64,000 nt of DNA, taken from NCBI RefSeq assembly GCF_020283565.1, contig NC_060059.1:41470338-41534337 (forward strand). The letters are read 5' to 3'. A model generated the notes under the pieces. The model saw only the letters and a list, made by a program, of their open reading frames with translations, did not search any database and was not told the origin of the DNA. This DNA comes from Trifolium pratense. Lineage: Eukaryota > Streptophyta > Magnoliopsida > Fabales > Fabaceae. Below, piece by piece: positions 46,870 to 58,157 of the stretch. The number at the start of each line of letters is the position of its first letter. The stretch's first letter is position 1. Both the position numbers and the translations under genes were made by a program.

Positions 46870-47685
46870 TTACCTAGTCCATATTTGGGTTGTTTGAATT
46901 GTCATACATCATTATAAATAGCACAAAACATTTAGAGTTGCTCACCTTATCTTTCCAAAGTCAAGCTCAAGGGTTGCAGTAAAGAGTGTATTAAAAAGGA
47001 ACCGAACAAATATTGCTCATTTGTCTGTCAACCTCAAAATTTTCCAAAACCACCGCTTCAAGGATCTAACACTGTGCGGCCATAACTCTTTGACTACATG
47101 ATGTCATACACATCTCGATCAAAATTTGCTCAAAATCGAACGGCAGAGATATGTGCAACCATGCAGTCACAATGCATCTACTCCCAATTCCTATAAGTTG
47201 TACAAATCATTGCAAATCTTCTACCAAATTTTATATGGAAACCATTGCAAATTTGCAATAAAATTCTAACAACTGCAAATATAGTTGATGACCATATTAT
47301 CAATTCACATTACATGTAATGATCCATGAATTGGCGTTACTGGTATCCAAAAGCTAAATGAAAACATTAGCCCGAATGTGCATATTTCAATATTCAATAG
47401 AGTACGGTGTTTCATTCGTACTAACAATATATCAGAATCAATAATATTAACATTACGAATAGAGTACAAGATTTCCATTGGTGTATATCTAGCTGTGTTT
47501 CTTTTCAAGTTTTATTGCAACTGATATAATTTACATGTCAATCTTGTTTGTCAAATTTACATGACGTCCAGAAACTTGGACTATCACCTCATACAACGTC
47601 TCATGTTACATTAGTATTTTCTCTAAAACCAACTAGCAATTTTCTTAATCTTGGTTCTCTGATAAAAGCCAAATGAATACCAAAA
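46870..47685. other. Intergenic, no gene seen
   Basis: AT-rich sequence. No recognisable gene or repeat border. Confidence 0.5.
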
Positions 47686-47689
47686 CCAA

Positions 47690-49060
47690 TTTATGTGTAG
47701 TTTTTGCCAGAAAGCCTTAAGCCTTGTTGAACTGCAAGATCTCGCGGTGGCACACTGGAAGCCAATGGCTCATTAGAATCAACACACTGCCTTAAAGCGG
47801 TCCTTATTTCCTTTAACATCTCGTTAATCTTGATATGCTTTCTGCAATAAGAGACAACATGAAATTTTAACCTAGGACATTGGGGTTCTTTGAATTTCTT
47901 GAGTCAATGTTGGAAGTCTAGCTATAGCCTGAAAACAAAATTAACGAACATGCTTGTTGCAGGACTTATTTTTCATATTACAAGATAATAATAGGAAAGG
48001 GTAGGCTTTGGTGCAATGGCAAAGTAAAATGCCTAGTGCCAAGGTGGTCCTGGGTTCTAGATGTAGACACCGAGCCCCGGCTATAAACGTATGACCCTTA
48101 CTAGTCACTAAACTCCACAATGATGGGAGCCTTGTGCACTGAGCCTCCCTTTACAAGATAAATAAGAAACTAAAAGATATACTCAAACTACATACCTCTG
48201 GCAGGTCAATCTTATTAAAAACAACAATGTATGGTCGTTCGAGGTACTCGGGGGTTATACATGCGCACCTCCTGCAAAACAGATTAGTATGGAGAAAGAA
48301 TGAGCGAGAATAAAAACTTCAAAACACGAGGGAGAGATGCAAATTCCAACAAGAAAAGTTGGACTGGCCACAAATTCCTGCCAGTGACTCAAAATGCTAA
48401 AGCAAAATAAATGGCAAAGAACAAACAACAAACAGCAGAGTTGTGATAATCAATAGATGGTTTTTGAGAGGTAATTAATCACAGCTAATGAAATTGACAC
48501 ACCAATTAAACTCCCTTCTAAGCATTTGACTGAAAAATTGATTAAAATTCAATGGCGGACATTATGTGAACATGATATTAAATCTTAGATGTGTTGAAAT
48601 TTCAAATTTTGAATTTCCTATCAATGATTGAGAGGATTTTCAACATTATGAAACTCCCTTCTAACTATAAGCATTTGATTTAGTATTTTTTGTGTGTTGA
48701 GGTTTGTTGGTTTTTCTATTTACGGGGGTAAATCTTATATGTCCTCTGCGTCGTTTTTGCAGTGGCATAAACTATGTATATTCCTAGCATACCTTGTGCT
48801 AGTGACTATTGGTGATATATTATTAATGTTTGCTTCTTCGGGAAAACAAAAGGAGTCTAAAGGGTGTAAACTAAATAGCCAACAACTTTGATTAAAGCTG
48901 CTGAGCCAACAAAAAACCTGAATCTAAATTATAAAATGCAAAGTCCATACTTCTCTGATACTTCTGTAGTCATTTACAGGGTTTTCAGTAGATGCATCAA
49001 CAACATGGACCAATAGTCGGGTTCTCCTTAGATGCCTCAAAAAATTCGGAATGCATCAAT
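47690..49060 (-). pseudogene. Obg-type GTPase (ObgC/CPSAR1-like) fragment
   Basis: Minus-strand blocks resemble exons of a chloroplast Obg GTPase. At about 49054-48957 the frame reads NFLRHLRRTRLLVHVVDAS and NPVNDYRSIRE with a donor after GAA. Block 48271-48196 has acceptor and donor and reads EVRMYNP, then, in a different frame, EYLERPYIVVFNKIDLPE, the NKXD GTP motif region. A single extra base in the run of five Gs (about 48251-48255, plus strand) shifts the frame. Block 47846-47690 reads INEMLKEIRTALRQC with SVPPRDL and a stop. The P-loop and OB-fold parts are absent. A SINE-like insert lies between the last two blocks. The gene is broken and truncated; Obg normally serves plastid ribosome assembly. 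Confidence 0.8.
47995..48145 (+). mobile_element. SINE-like element inside the Obg pseudogene
   Basis: GGCTTTGGTGCAATGGCAAAG fits an A box head and GGTCCTGGGTTCTAG a B box about 40 bp later, followed by CCGAGCCCCGGCTATAAACG. This layout resembles Au-like plant SINEs as I remember them. The 3' end is not certain. Confidence 0.55.
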
Positions 49061-49208
49061 TAAATTCGTCCAAAAAAGAAATTTGGAATTTTAATTTGAA
49101 ATACAAATAAATTTGAAAATTGGAAGGAAAAGGCATATGAGGCGAGACCCAAATACTCTCTGTTTCTACAATTAATTACTTATTATTAGACATGAGTACA
49201 AAAAGAGG

Positions 49209-49687
49209 AGAGTGGTTATGGTGCATAAGCTTTTTCCTTATACACCATGCATAAATAATAAAAATTGCTTAACGCACCCCCAAATTTCTTAGCGCCCCCC
49301 ATATACTTAGCGCAACCCCAGTTTTTCTCGCGCGCCCCCAACTTTTTTCTCACGCACCCCCTCCCAAATTTTCTCGCGCGCCCCCCAAAACCATTTTTGT
49401 TGTGGAATGGTTTCACATTAAATGTACTTATAATGCCAAAACTATTTTTACTGTCGAATGGTTTTATAGGGTTGTAATCTAAAACCATTCTTCTTGCGAA
49501 ATGGTTTTGTGTGTTATTTATGTTGGTGGTGGGGGGCGCGCTTAGCAAATTGGGGGGCGCGCAAAGCAATTTGGGGGCGCGCTAAGTAAACTAGGGGTGC
49601 ACTAAGCAATATGGGGGGCGCATTAAGCAAATTGGGGGCGCGCTAAGCAATCTGGGGTATTTATGCATGGTGTGCTTAAGCAAGGCT
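49209..49687. mobile_element. Foldback element with GC-rich subrepeats
   Basis: A roughly 480-bp element has the end repeats GGTTATGGTGCATAAGC and GCTTATGCACCATAAC. The flanks are AAAAAAGAG and CAAAAAGAG, a near 9-bp duplication. Both arms contain five or six copies of a unit like 'GGGGGCGCGCTAAGCAAATT' or its complement, spaced about 20-25 bp apart. The centre has repeated AAACCATT(T/C)TT words in both orientations. Long frames crossing it come from the repeats. Confidence 0.8.
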
Positions 49688-49957
49688 TATGCACCATAAC
49701 TTATGCCCAAAAAGAGAATACATCAATTATATTTCAAAATTATAGAAGGTCATTTGTGTAGAGATAATTTGAAATTATTGGCAATTATTATAGACAAATA
49801 AATTAATTGTCAAATGCATCAGAGAATAGAATGCATGAGAAACAAGTATTTTATAGGAGAGAGAAAGAGGAATAGGTCTGACTTTATTCATATTATAGAT
49901 TATATTTGAATGAATGTCATTTAATCTAATCTTCAAAATTGGTGTATTTATTTTTTT

Positions 49958-50065
49958 CAAGTAGTATAGTGGTAGAAATTTCACCCTTAAAATAAATAAG
50001 TGGGATGACGGAGTTCGAACTTCAACCCCTACATATATAATGTAATATCTCTATCAACTGATCTA
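49958..50065 (+). mobile_element. tRNA-derived SINE-like sequence
   Basis: AAGTAGTATAGTGGTAGAA fits an A box and GGAGTTCGAACTTC, about 55 bp on, a B box. It ends in an AT-rich tail. It does not fold as a complete tRNA gene. Confidence 0.5.
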
Positions 50066-51960
50066 ACTTCTAAGCTTACATGACAAATTTGTGTACTTTT
50101 TAGTATGACACTAGCAATTTAGCTTTTTAGTGACTAGTGACTAATTTTTTTCTCGAGTTAGCCGTGATCTATTTAAGGCATCAATTTCTTTCAACAAATA
50201 TTTTTCTATATGTACAACCAAAGATCAAATATTAAATTAAATAGTTAAAAATTAAATATCTAATATTTGTGTTACATATTAATGTTTTTCTGTACCACGT
50301 ATCATGTTTTATTATCACATATCGTTGTTGGTTAGTACAACATTATATTTTACTCCAAACATTCAAGGACAAGTTTTTTAGTCTTTTATTATTATTCCAG
50401 ACATATCCAATGATATAATCCTTGATAGTAACTTGTGTCAACAAATTGTTTGTTCTTAACGCCATGGGAAACATCATAACATAACTAACTACAATGAGAT
50501 CGGATATTAGTATCCCATCCCATTGTCATTGATATGATATTCCTTGTTTGAAGGCTGCTGGGGAAGCTTCCTCGAATGATTCATTAAAAAGGAACATTCC
50601 ACCATTGTTTTCTACCTACTCTTTCTTTCTAAAAGCCAAGTGGGTAGTGGGTCATATTTTGACTTTGTCAACTATTTTATGCTACACACCCCACCCAAAT
50701 ATAATTAATTAGTTTGTCATTTTAAATACGCATATTTTCCATACTATGTGTATAATTTTTTTATAACCTATCATTTTTTTAGAAAAAACTGATCCTATTT
50801 TTTTACGAAATCTACAAATTTGGATTTTATAAAAGAGTATTATATTTGTACGTATTTTTTGTATGTGCAAAAATAATGTAAAAGACCATGCTTGTATTGC
50901 TAATATAAGTTGGTTTGGTTTTGTTTATAAAGATTCTACTCATATATCTCGCATAGATATAAGTTTGAATTTTGTTATTGATATGAATATTCTGACGGCG
51001 AGTAAAATATAAGTACTCTTTAAATAATATTGAAACTTCTCACTTAAATTTTATTTTCTTAAAGCTTTTACCTTTTTTTTTTACGCGAAAAAACTCTTAC
51101 CTTAAAGATAATCATATCCGAGATACAAAGTGAATTGTTGTATAAAAAAAGGTTTGTCGACATTATAAAAATCTAACAATATGAAAATTATTCATCTAAT
51201 AGTAAATTTTAGTAGGGTTAAATAAAAAAGAGATATGGTACATATATTTTATGATTTATAAGACTAATTTGTTTAAAAAAACTCAAAATGTAATAGTTTA
51301 TACTACATTTAGTCTGAAAAATAAAATAAATCGTCTTTCACAATCCCGACTAAAAATGTCAATAGTTTATATCTAATATAAATTTCAACACATCTCATTT
51401 AATTTAATAGTAAAATTTATTAATCGATTAATGAAAACTACAAGATAAAAGACTTGGATCATTTAGATCTTAAATTCTTTGCGGTCGAAGAGAGATGTGA
51501 TTGCAATGAGTTCTAAAGGATCTTAAAATCTCTAGCACAACTTGAGTGACTGCATTGCAGACCGCAATCAGTATCTAAACTATTAGATTAAAATCAAACG
51601 GTTCAAATACTTTTCATAAAAATCAGACGATCCAAATTTTAAACTTAAATTTTATATTTAAAATCAATTAAAATCTGACCTTAATATTTGGACGCACGAT
51701 ATCGATTAAACAGTTCAGATGTCCTGTCATACGTTAAAGTGACTGCACACTCTCCGTATGATATGTACTCTGACCGTCAAATACGTCGGTTTTAAATACG
51801 GAAAGAATAAAAAGCAAAAACAGAAAAAGAAAAAAAAAAAGAACATGTGGGACAATAGGAGCAGAGAACGGGATCTAGATCCATTCTAAAGTGGACCAAA
51901 CCAAAACCCACTTGGCAATGCTCTCTCTCTTATAGTAGTTATTATATATCCATTCCAACA
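50066..51960. other. Intergenic, no gene seen
   Basis: AT-rich DNA. From about 51520 to 51790 there are diverged 'AATCAAACGGTTCAAAT / AATCAGACGATCCAAAT' words like those of the 190-bp MITE family, without clear ends. Confidence 0.45.
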
Positions 51961-51984
51961 CTAAAATACAAAACGCTGACGACT

Positions 51985-54290
51985 ACTGTACATCTCGGTG
52001 AGGTACACCGCTTCTGATTTCATCCCTGCCTAAACGGTATCCTAATTTATGATTCGCACGAAACCAAACCAAACTCCTGTTACATTCATTCTCACACACA
52101 CACTCACAATTTCATTACTCTTCAAAAAATACAATATATATATATCTAATAATCTACAACAACATAACCAAAACAGAAGATACAAAGAAAAAACTGATTC
52201 TAACCAAGGTGAGTCAATTCTACTATACTCATTTTTATATTCAATTATTCGATCCAATTCGCTGTTGTGTAATTCTCCACTTTCCACTTCAATTTTTTCA
52301 TGCGTTAATTCAATTTCATTTATCTATGTTTTCTTTCAGGATTTTAGACCTTACTTTACTGTATATTATGAATGAATTCAATTCAACAATATATGGGATT
52401 GGAATTTCCTAATTCTGATTTATTTTACGATTTACTATCCCTAGCTATAGCTTCATCAACAAGATTTCAGATTCAAAACGCGATTTACATGTGCTTTTTA
52501 TTTTGAGGTGTAATTCACATGATAGAATGAATTTAGAACGATTCTTCTCAACCATTTATTTAGTGACTCAATGCATTTTGTGTTTCTAGCTGAAAGCATG
52601 AACGTTTTGAAAGAATTTGATGTAGATCATACTATAGATATGAAGCATAAAACATGAATATTGAATTAAATCTACGGTAACCGTGTTGAGAGATGCTTCT
52701 ACCTCTCACTGATGAGTCATTATGCGTGTTCTGGTTTTTCCAGAGTATCTAACGTAATGGGATGGCTAGGGTATATACTCATGAGTGGAGGAGAGACCTC
52801 TCAATAGGCTGACTAGAAAGAACCAAGTGAATATATTTGATTTTATACACATTTAATTATATTTTAATTTATTAATTAAAGTGAATCCAAATATTTTAAC
52901 AAGTTTTTCACTACTGCTAGCATTCATACAGTTCTTGAATCTGTATTTTTAATTTTTTTTTACATTACTTCATTAATTTTTCCTATTTTCTGCTTATGTT
53001 ATGTTAGTCTTAACTGGTACTATATTTTGATAAGTAAGCGGGAATTTTTGGCATTTAATTTAATGAATTGCAGCATTTTTGTCTACTTGGAAACTTTAGG
53101 ATTTGAATAATCTGTAGCCACGTATCATGAAGTCGTGGATCTTATCTATTTGATGGAGATCAGATGGTTTGTGTTCGGAGTTTTATTTTATTTTAAAGCG
53201 ATTTAATGTAGTACGAATACAAGCCGTCTAATCACCATCCCACAGTTAAGATCCCTTGACGCGTGAATGCACCATTGGTTTGTAGCATTTTTGTTTGCTT
53301 CGAAAGTTTAGGATTTGAATTTGAGTCATGTGTAGCCAGTCGGCACGTGATATGCAGTCATGGATCTTTGTCATCTGATGGAGATTAGATGTTTGTGTTC
53401 CGAGTTTTTATTTCAAAGCGATTTAATGCAGTAAGAATACAAGCCATCTAATAATCATTCCCGCAGTTAAAATCCATTTAGGATTTGAATTGTCTGTAGC
53501 TCGTGACATGCAGTCGTAGATCTTGGTTGTTTGATGGAGATTAGATGGTTTGTATTTTGAGTTTTATTTTAAAGTTGATTTAATGAAGTGAGAATACAAA
53601 CCATCTAATCGTCCTTGTATGACTGCAGAGTTGTGTTCGAAATTTTTCTTTGTTGATCATTGATACTTTGACATGTCAAAGTTGGAATTCTTTGTTTTCT
53701 GTACTTAGTAGTTAGTACTTAATGTCTTGCTCCTCTGCTACTTTTGATTGTCTATGCTGAAAGGAATACTGATCTTAAATATCTGGAAAATCATCCCTTT
53801 GAACCATAATTAGCTTATTTCTATGATACAATTGAAATTTAGCAAAATATTAAATCCATTCATATCATGTAATTCCAAATTGCCAAGAATCTGTGAAAAA
53901 AATAGTGCTGAAAGAGCATGTTCTGTGAACTCAAAGGGCATTTGAAACTATGAAGTAAGAACTGACTTAATATCCTATTCTCCCCCTCAATGCCAAAGCA
54001 TTAAGACTCATTTAAATTGTGAATTGCTTAGTTCTAAGATTGAATTATCTCTTTCTTTTTTTTTCTATTTAAGTTAGTGTGTGATTTTGCCCAACTTATA
54101 TAGCAATGCATTTACAAATTACAACCCGAGGCTCTCTTATTATATTAGATTCCTCACCTCTCGCTTAGCTTATTGTAAATAAATGAGGATTTATACTAAT
54201 ACTATTATACTTGTCCACAACTTTTTGAATAACCAAATAACATTAAAGTACCTTATTGCAGAAGGGAGGTTTTCCAACCGTTCATTGAAG
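51985..54290 (+). other. LPAT 5' UTR with a 2-kb intron
   Basis: AAG|GTGAGT at 52208/52209 is a consensus donor and TTATTGCAG ends at 54261, leaving a short 29-base leader segment before the ATG at 54291. The leader exon therefore ends at 52208; its 5' end near 51985 is a guess. A frame starting at 54183 lies in the intron and is not used. Confidence 0.6.
53090..53640. repeat. Three tandem ~175-bp units in the LPAT leader intron
   Basis: Units at about 53090-53256, 53299-53472 and 53479-53640 share 'TTTAGGATTTGAAT', 'TTTGATGGAGAT(C/T)AGATG', 'GTTTTATTTTAAAG' and 'AATACAAGCC(G/A)TCTAAT'. They resemble tandem insertions of a MITE-like unit. Confidence 0.8.
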
Positions 54291-56095
54291 ATGGAAGAAG
54301 TTTGCACACCTCTCAAATCTGATAGTAGATTAAAGCACCGTCCTTTGACTCCTCTTAGGCTTTTAAGGGGTGTGATATGTTTGGTTGTGTTTCTTTCTAC
54401 AGCTTTCATTTGTATAGTATATCTTTCGCCTCTGGCAGTTGTAGGATTGCGACTGATCAGCATTCGTTATAGTAGGAAAGCAGTATCGTTCTTCTTTGGT
54501 CTTTGGCTATCTATGTGGCCCTTTCTATTTGAAAAGATAAACAGAACTAAAGTTGTCTTTTCTGGGGATAGTATTCCGATGAGGGAACGTGTGTTACTTA
54601 TTGCCAATCACAGAACTGAGGTTGATTGGATGTACTTGTGGGATCTTGCTCTTAGAAAGGGAAGACTAGGATCTATAAAATACATCCTTAAGAGCAGCTT
54701 AATGAAACTACCGATTTTTGGTTGGGGATTTCACCTTCTGGAATTCATTGCAGTGGAGAGGAAGTGGGAGATAGATGAGCAAATATTGCAAAAAAATCTT
54801 TCAACATTTCAGGATCCGAAAGATCCTTTGTGGCTATCTCTTTTTCCTGAAGGAACCGATTATACGTACTGCCCGATATCCCTCTCACCTCAAATCTAAT
54901 GTTTTCCTTTCTAAGTGTGATTACTATTATTATTATTATTATTGATAACATATTAAATTCATTTCAATTCCACAAATTATTTTATTTGTATGTATTATAT
55001 AAGCAATGTCTGGACTAGCTTTTTAAAATATGGGAATCATGTTTGACATGATTTGCTTTTTATGCAGTGAACAGAAGTGTAAAAGTAGTAAAAAATTTGC
55101 TGCTGAAGCTGGGCTTCCTGTGCTGTCAAATGTATTACTTCCAAAAACGAAGGGATTTCACACTTGCTTGGAAACTCTACGAGACTCATTGGATGCAGGT
55201 TTATTTTATAACTCCTATTCCTTTTATTTTCTACTATGACACTTGGTTAATTCATAATGACTTTACAGTGATATTTATAAAACTATGTATGTTTCATCAA
55301 GATTACCTGCAGTCAGCACATCGGTAGTTGTTAGATTGAGATCAGACGGTCTAGATTTCAAATTTGGTATTTTATTTTAAAATCAAATCTGCATTGAAAT
55401 ATGGATTGTTCGATCTCAATCCAATGACCATCAATGTGCAAACTGCATGAAATTGCTGACTCCGAACAATCCAAATTTGTGTATGTTCCATGTCACTCCC
55501 TAGGGAAATAGAATGCCAGTTACCAAAACCAAATTTGCTCGTACTAGCCTACTAGGTATTCAATTATATTTTGACATGGCAGTTTACATAGTGTTCCTTC
55601 CTTTTCAAGATTTGTATGTTAAACTTTATCTCTCAATCAAATGCAGTATATGACGTGACAATTGCATACAAGAATCAATGTCCTTCATTTCTGGACAATG
55701 TTTTTGGTCTCGATCCTTCAGAAGTGCACCTGCATATTCGGCGTATTCCTATAGAGGAGATTCCAATTTCTGAAACTAAAGCTGCTTCTTGGTTAATGGA
55801 TGCATTCCAAATCAAGGACCAATTGCTTTCTGATTTCAATGTTCAAGGCCATTTCCCTAACCAACTAAATGAAGAGAAAATCTCAACCTTCAAGTGCCTA
55901 CTCACTTTGATCGTGATAATTTCGTTTACTGCCTTGTTTACTTATTTTACCTTGTTTTCTCACATCGGGTTCAAGTTGTATGTAGGTCTATCTTGTGCAT
56001 ATCTTTCTATTGCAACACGCTTCAAAATTCAATTGAAGCCTTTAGCAAATTATGTCCATGCATTCTATAACAGCAAGAAACAAAAGAATGCATAG
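54291..56095 (+). CDS. LPAT4: 1-acyl-glycerol-3-phosphate acyltransferase, LPAT4/5 type
   Basis: This ER enzyme moves an acyl group from acyl-CoA to lysophosphatidic acid to make phosphatidic acid. Exons are 54291-54865, 55068-55198 and 55647-56095; borders are GT-AG and phases agree, giving 384 residues, the usual LPAT4/5 size. The acyltransferase motif I is NHRTEVDW (106-113), here NHX4D as in the plant LPAT2-5 class, and motif III is FPEGT (185-189). A membrane segment lies at about 28-55, with a hydrophobic pair near the C-terminus ([15 protein letters not shown] onward). The C-terminal [13 protein letters not shown] is typical of the AGPAT3/4/5-like group. The start is the ATG in MEEVCTPLK; the upstream in-frame ATG at 54183 would lie inside the leader intron. 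LPAT4 versus LPAT5 rests on neighbouring genes. Confidence 0.94.
55305..55475. repeat. MITE-like repeat in LPAT intron 2
   Basis: TGCAGTCAGCACATCG on the left and a later ATGTGCAAACTGCATGAAATTGCTGACTCCG form partly inverted ends. AGATCAGACGGTCTAGATTTC and TGTTCGATCTCAATCCAAT are inverted inside. It resembles the 190-bp Mutator-type MITEs. The target duplication is not clear. Confidence 0.5.
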
Positions 56096-56671
56096 AATAG
56101 GGTTTTTTCAATTTTAAAGGTCAAATGTGCAATTTTGGTCTTGAATTTGATATTGATATGTACATTATTTGTTTAATTTGATTCTTTTAGTAGCGTTGTT
56201 CAGACAGTACAGAAAATTAAATGTACAATATTACCAACTGGGATTTATGTTGGAAATTGGTATTTGATAGAATTATTTCCCAAAGCCATATTTTGTGCAC
56301 ATTTGCAAATGGTATTGTATGTACTTGTACCAGCATGGTTCCATCTAATGTAAACAAGAGTGTCAAATAAGACCTAACAAGTTCAATATTTTAAGTAGCA
56401 ATCATCAGTTAAATAGAAACTACTTGCTTGACCAAAAAAAAAAGGGAAAAAAAATTGAAGTTACTTGAATTGTTTTCGTCATAGTGTTTATAAAAACAGA
56501 AGCATTGCCTTTTCTTACTGATGTTCATTGTAAATTGGAATTAGCAGCTCTATCTTAGTCATGAGGATTCCCTTCTCAGTTCTGGGTGTAAAGCTTGCTC
56601 GATTTCTTGTGCTTGTTAATTTCATTTTCAGCTGGTAAGACTTATGATATCTGAGAAACTCATTTTCTCGT

Positions 56672-57150
56672 TCTGTCCACCGCCAATGGGGGGTGGATAA
56701 AATTGAATACGGATGGACCTAGTAAGAGTGATGTTGCTTCTAGTTGTGGAGCCTTGCTGAGAGGTTCGGAGGTTCGGACAGAGAGTGGCTTGGAAGCTTG
56801 GTGGGCATGTCAAAAGAATTTGTAAGTGTAACACTTACATTGCCGAATTGTGCGGTGTTCTTGAAAGATTGAATTTTGCTAGAGATAGAGGTTTCAATGT
56901 TTGAGCTTGAAGTTGATTCTCAAGCTGTAGTGTGTAGTATCCAAAGTAAAGATAATGTGAATATTATGGGCTAGATTGGTTTAAAAAATAAAACAATTTC
57001 TCCAACTAGATTGGTTTATTGAGAGACAAACTATTGTGCGGATGCTCTTGTTAATATGGGATCGATCATACATAATTCTTTTATAATTTATGACGTGTAT
57101 CTTGAACATGTCAAAATGTATTTTCATGCCAATCTATGTTGTTTTTAGAG
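56672..57150 (+). pseudogene. LINE RNase H domain fragment
   Basis: Reading across stops and shifts gives PPMGGWIKLNTDGPSKSD, CGALLRG, VSMFELEVDSQAVVCSIQ, NYCADALVNMGS and FIIYDVYLEHV, which is the RNase H (RVT_3) domain at the end of plant LINE polyproteins. DG and the second catalytic Asp-containing ELEVDS are still visible. Several stops and at least two frameshifts break it. It lies in the same orientation as LPAT and starts about 580 bp after its stop. Confidence 0.82.
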
Positions 57151-57572
57151 GCCATGGTTTATAGTTTAAATTAGCACATACATCATCTAACCTCAATACC
57201 TTGATAACATCATTGTATTTCTTAATAGTATGTATACTAGATCCAAAACTTTACACCAATAGTAGGTTATTATCATGTTTTTTGACAATATATCATTGTA
57301 TTTCTATGTCGTTTTTAGAGGTCGGGATTTAGGGTTTTAACTAGCACATGCATCATCCAACCTCACCCCGAGATAACATCATTGTATTTCTTAATAGTAT
57401 GTACAGTAGATCCAAAGCTTTACACCAATAGTAAATAAGGTTATTATCATGTTTTTTGACAACATCATTGTATTTTTATGTTGTTTTTAGACGTCGGGGT
57501 TTAGGATTTTAAGGAGCACATGCATCATCCAACCTCATGCTCCAAGATAATATCATTGTATTTCTTAATATA
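57117..57572. repeat. Three tandem ~175-bp units 3' of LPAT
   Basis: Units at about 57117-57291, 57292-57466 and 57467-57572 (partial) share 'TTTTTAGA(G/C)G(T/C)C', 'TTTA(G)GG.TTTTAA', 'GCACATGCATCATC(C/T)AACCTCA', 'ATCATTGTATTTCTTAATA' and TTTACACCAATAGTA. No coding potential. Confidence 0.85.
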
Positions 57573-57663
57573 ACGTACATAAAACTTTAAACACATTCAT
57601 TTTTAAAATGAAGTGAGTAGTAATTAGCCTTTTTGCATCCAAAAAGAAAAAAAAACCTTTGGA

Positions 57664-57665
<2 letters not shown>

Positions 57666-57717
<52 letters not shown>
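57666..57717. repeat. (GA)26 microsatellite
   Basis: An uninterrupted 52-bp GA run about 440 bp upstream of the thaumatin-like ATG. Such runs vary between plants and can serve as GAGA-type promoter elements. Confidence 0.95.
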
Positions 57718-57719
<2 letters not shown>

Positions 57720-58025
57720 ACAAGGTTACTTAAATCAATTAAAGATTTAGACATGTGATATTAAGTGAAATTAAATTATAATTATAGTACCATTAAAATT
57801 ACCTTCAACAATACTAATCATTCCAAATCAGTTACAGGTCCAAAACAAGGCAAGCAAATAAGAAGTCCTAACAAGGCAAGCAAATCAATAAACAAGTCTC
57901 CAAACAAGGCATGCCATCGTGACTTATGCATATAGATAGACATGACACGACTCATCACAAGATGACCCACATTCTTAAATTTCTCACATAAAGATAGGCC
58001 ACATTTATTTAACCAAACTTACTAG

Positions 58026-58032
58026 TATAAAT
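58026..58032 (+). promoter_or_regulatory. Putative TATA box of the thaumatin-like gene
   Basis: TATAAAT lies 132 bp before the ATG. The leader that follows is pyrimidine-rich (CTTTCCTTTCC, CTCTTCTCTC) as in many highly expressed plant genes. Confidence 0.5.
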
Positions 58033-58157
58033 TCAGTTCCATGTAAACCATATTTTCATCCCATCCATCATCACAAATCATATTCATTTTCTACTCTTTG
58101 TTTCATCCCCAACTTCCTAACCATTTTTCTTTCCTTTCCACTCTTCTCTCAAAATTC

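Noticed and set aside
49216..49569. 117-codon minus-strand frame with repeated motifs
   Set aside because: Created by subrepeats of the GC-rich foldback element.
54183..54290. Upstream in-frame start for the acyltransferase
   Set aside because: A consensus acceptor at 54261 places this segment mostly in the leader intron; MEEVCTPLK fits the family start.
57666..57717. Possible CRISPR-like or regulatory array
   Set aside because: A simple GA microsatellite with no spacers; no CRISPR array exists in this window.
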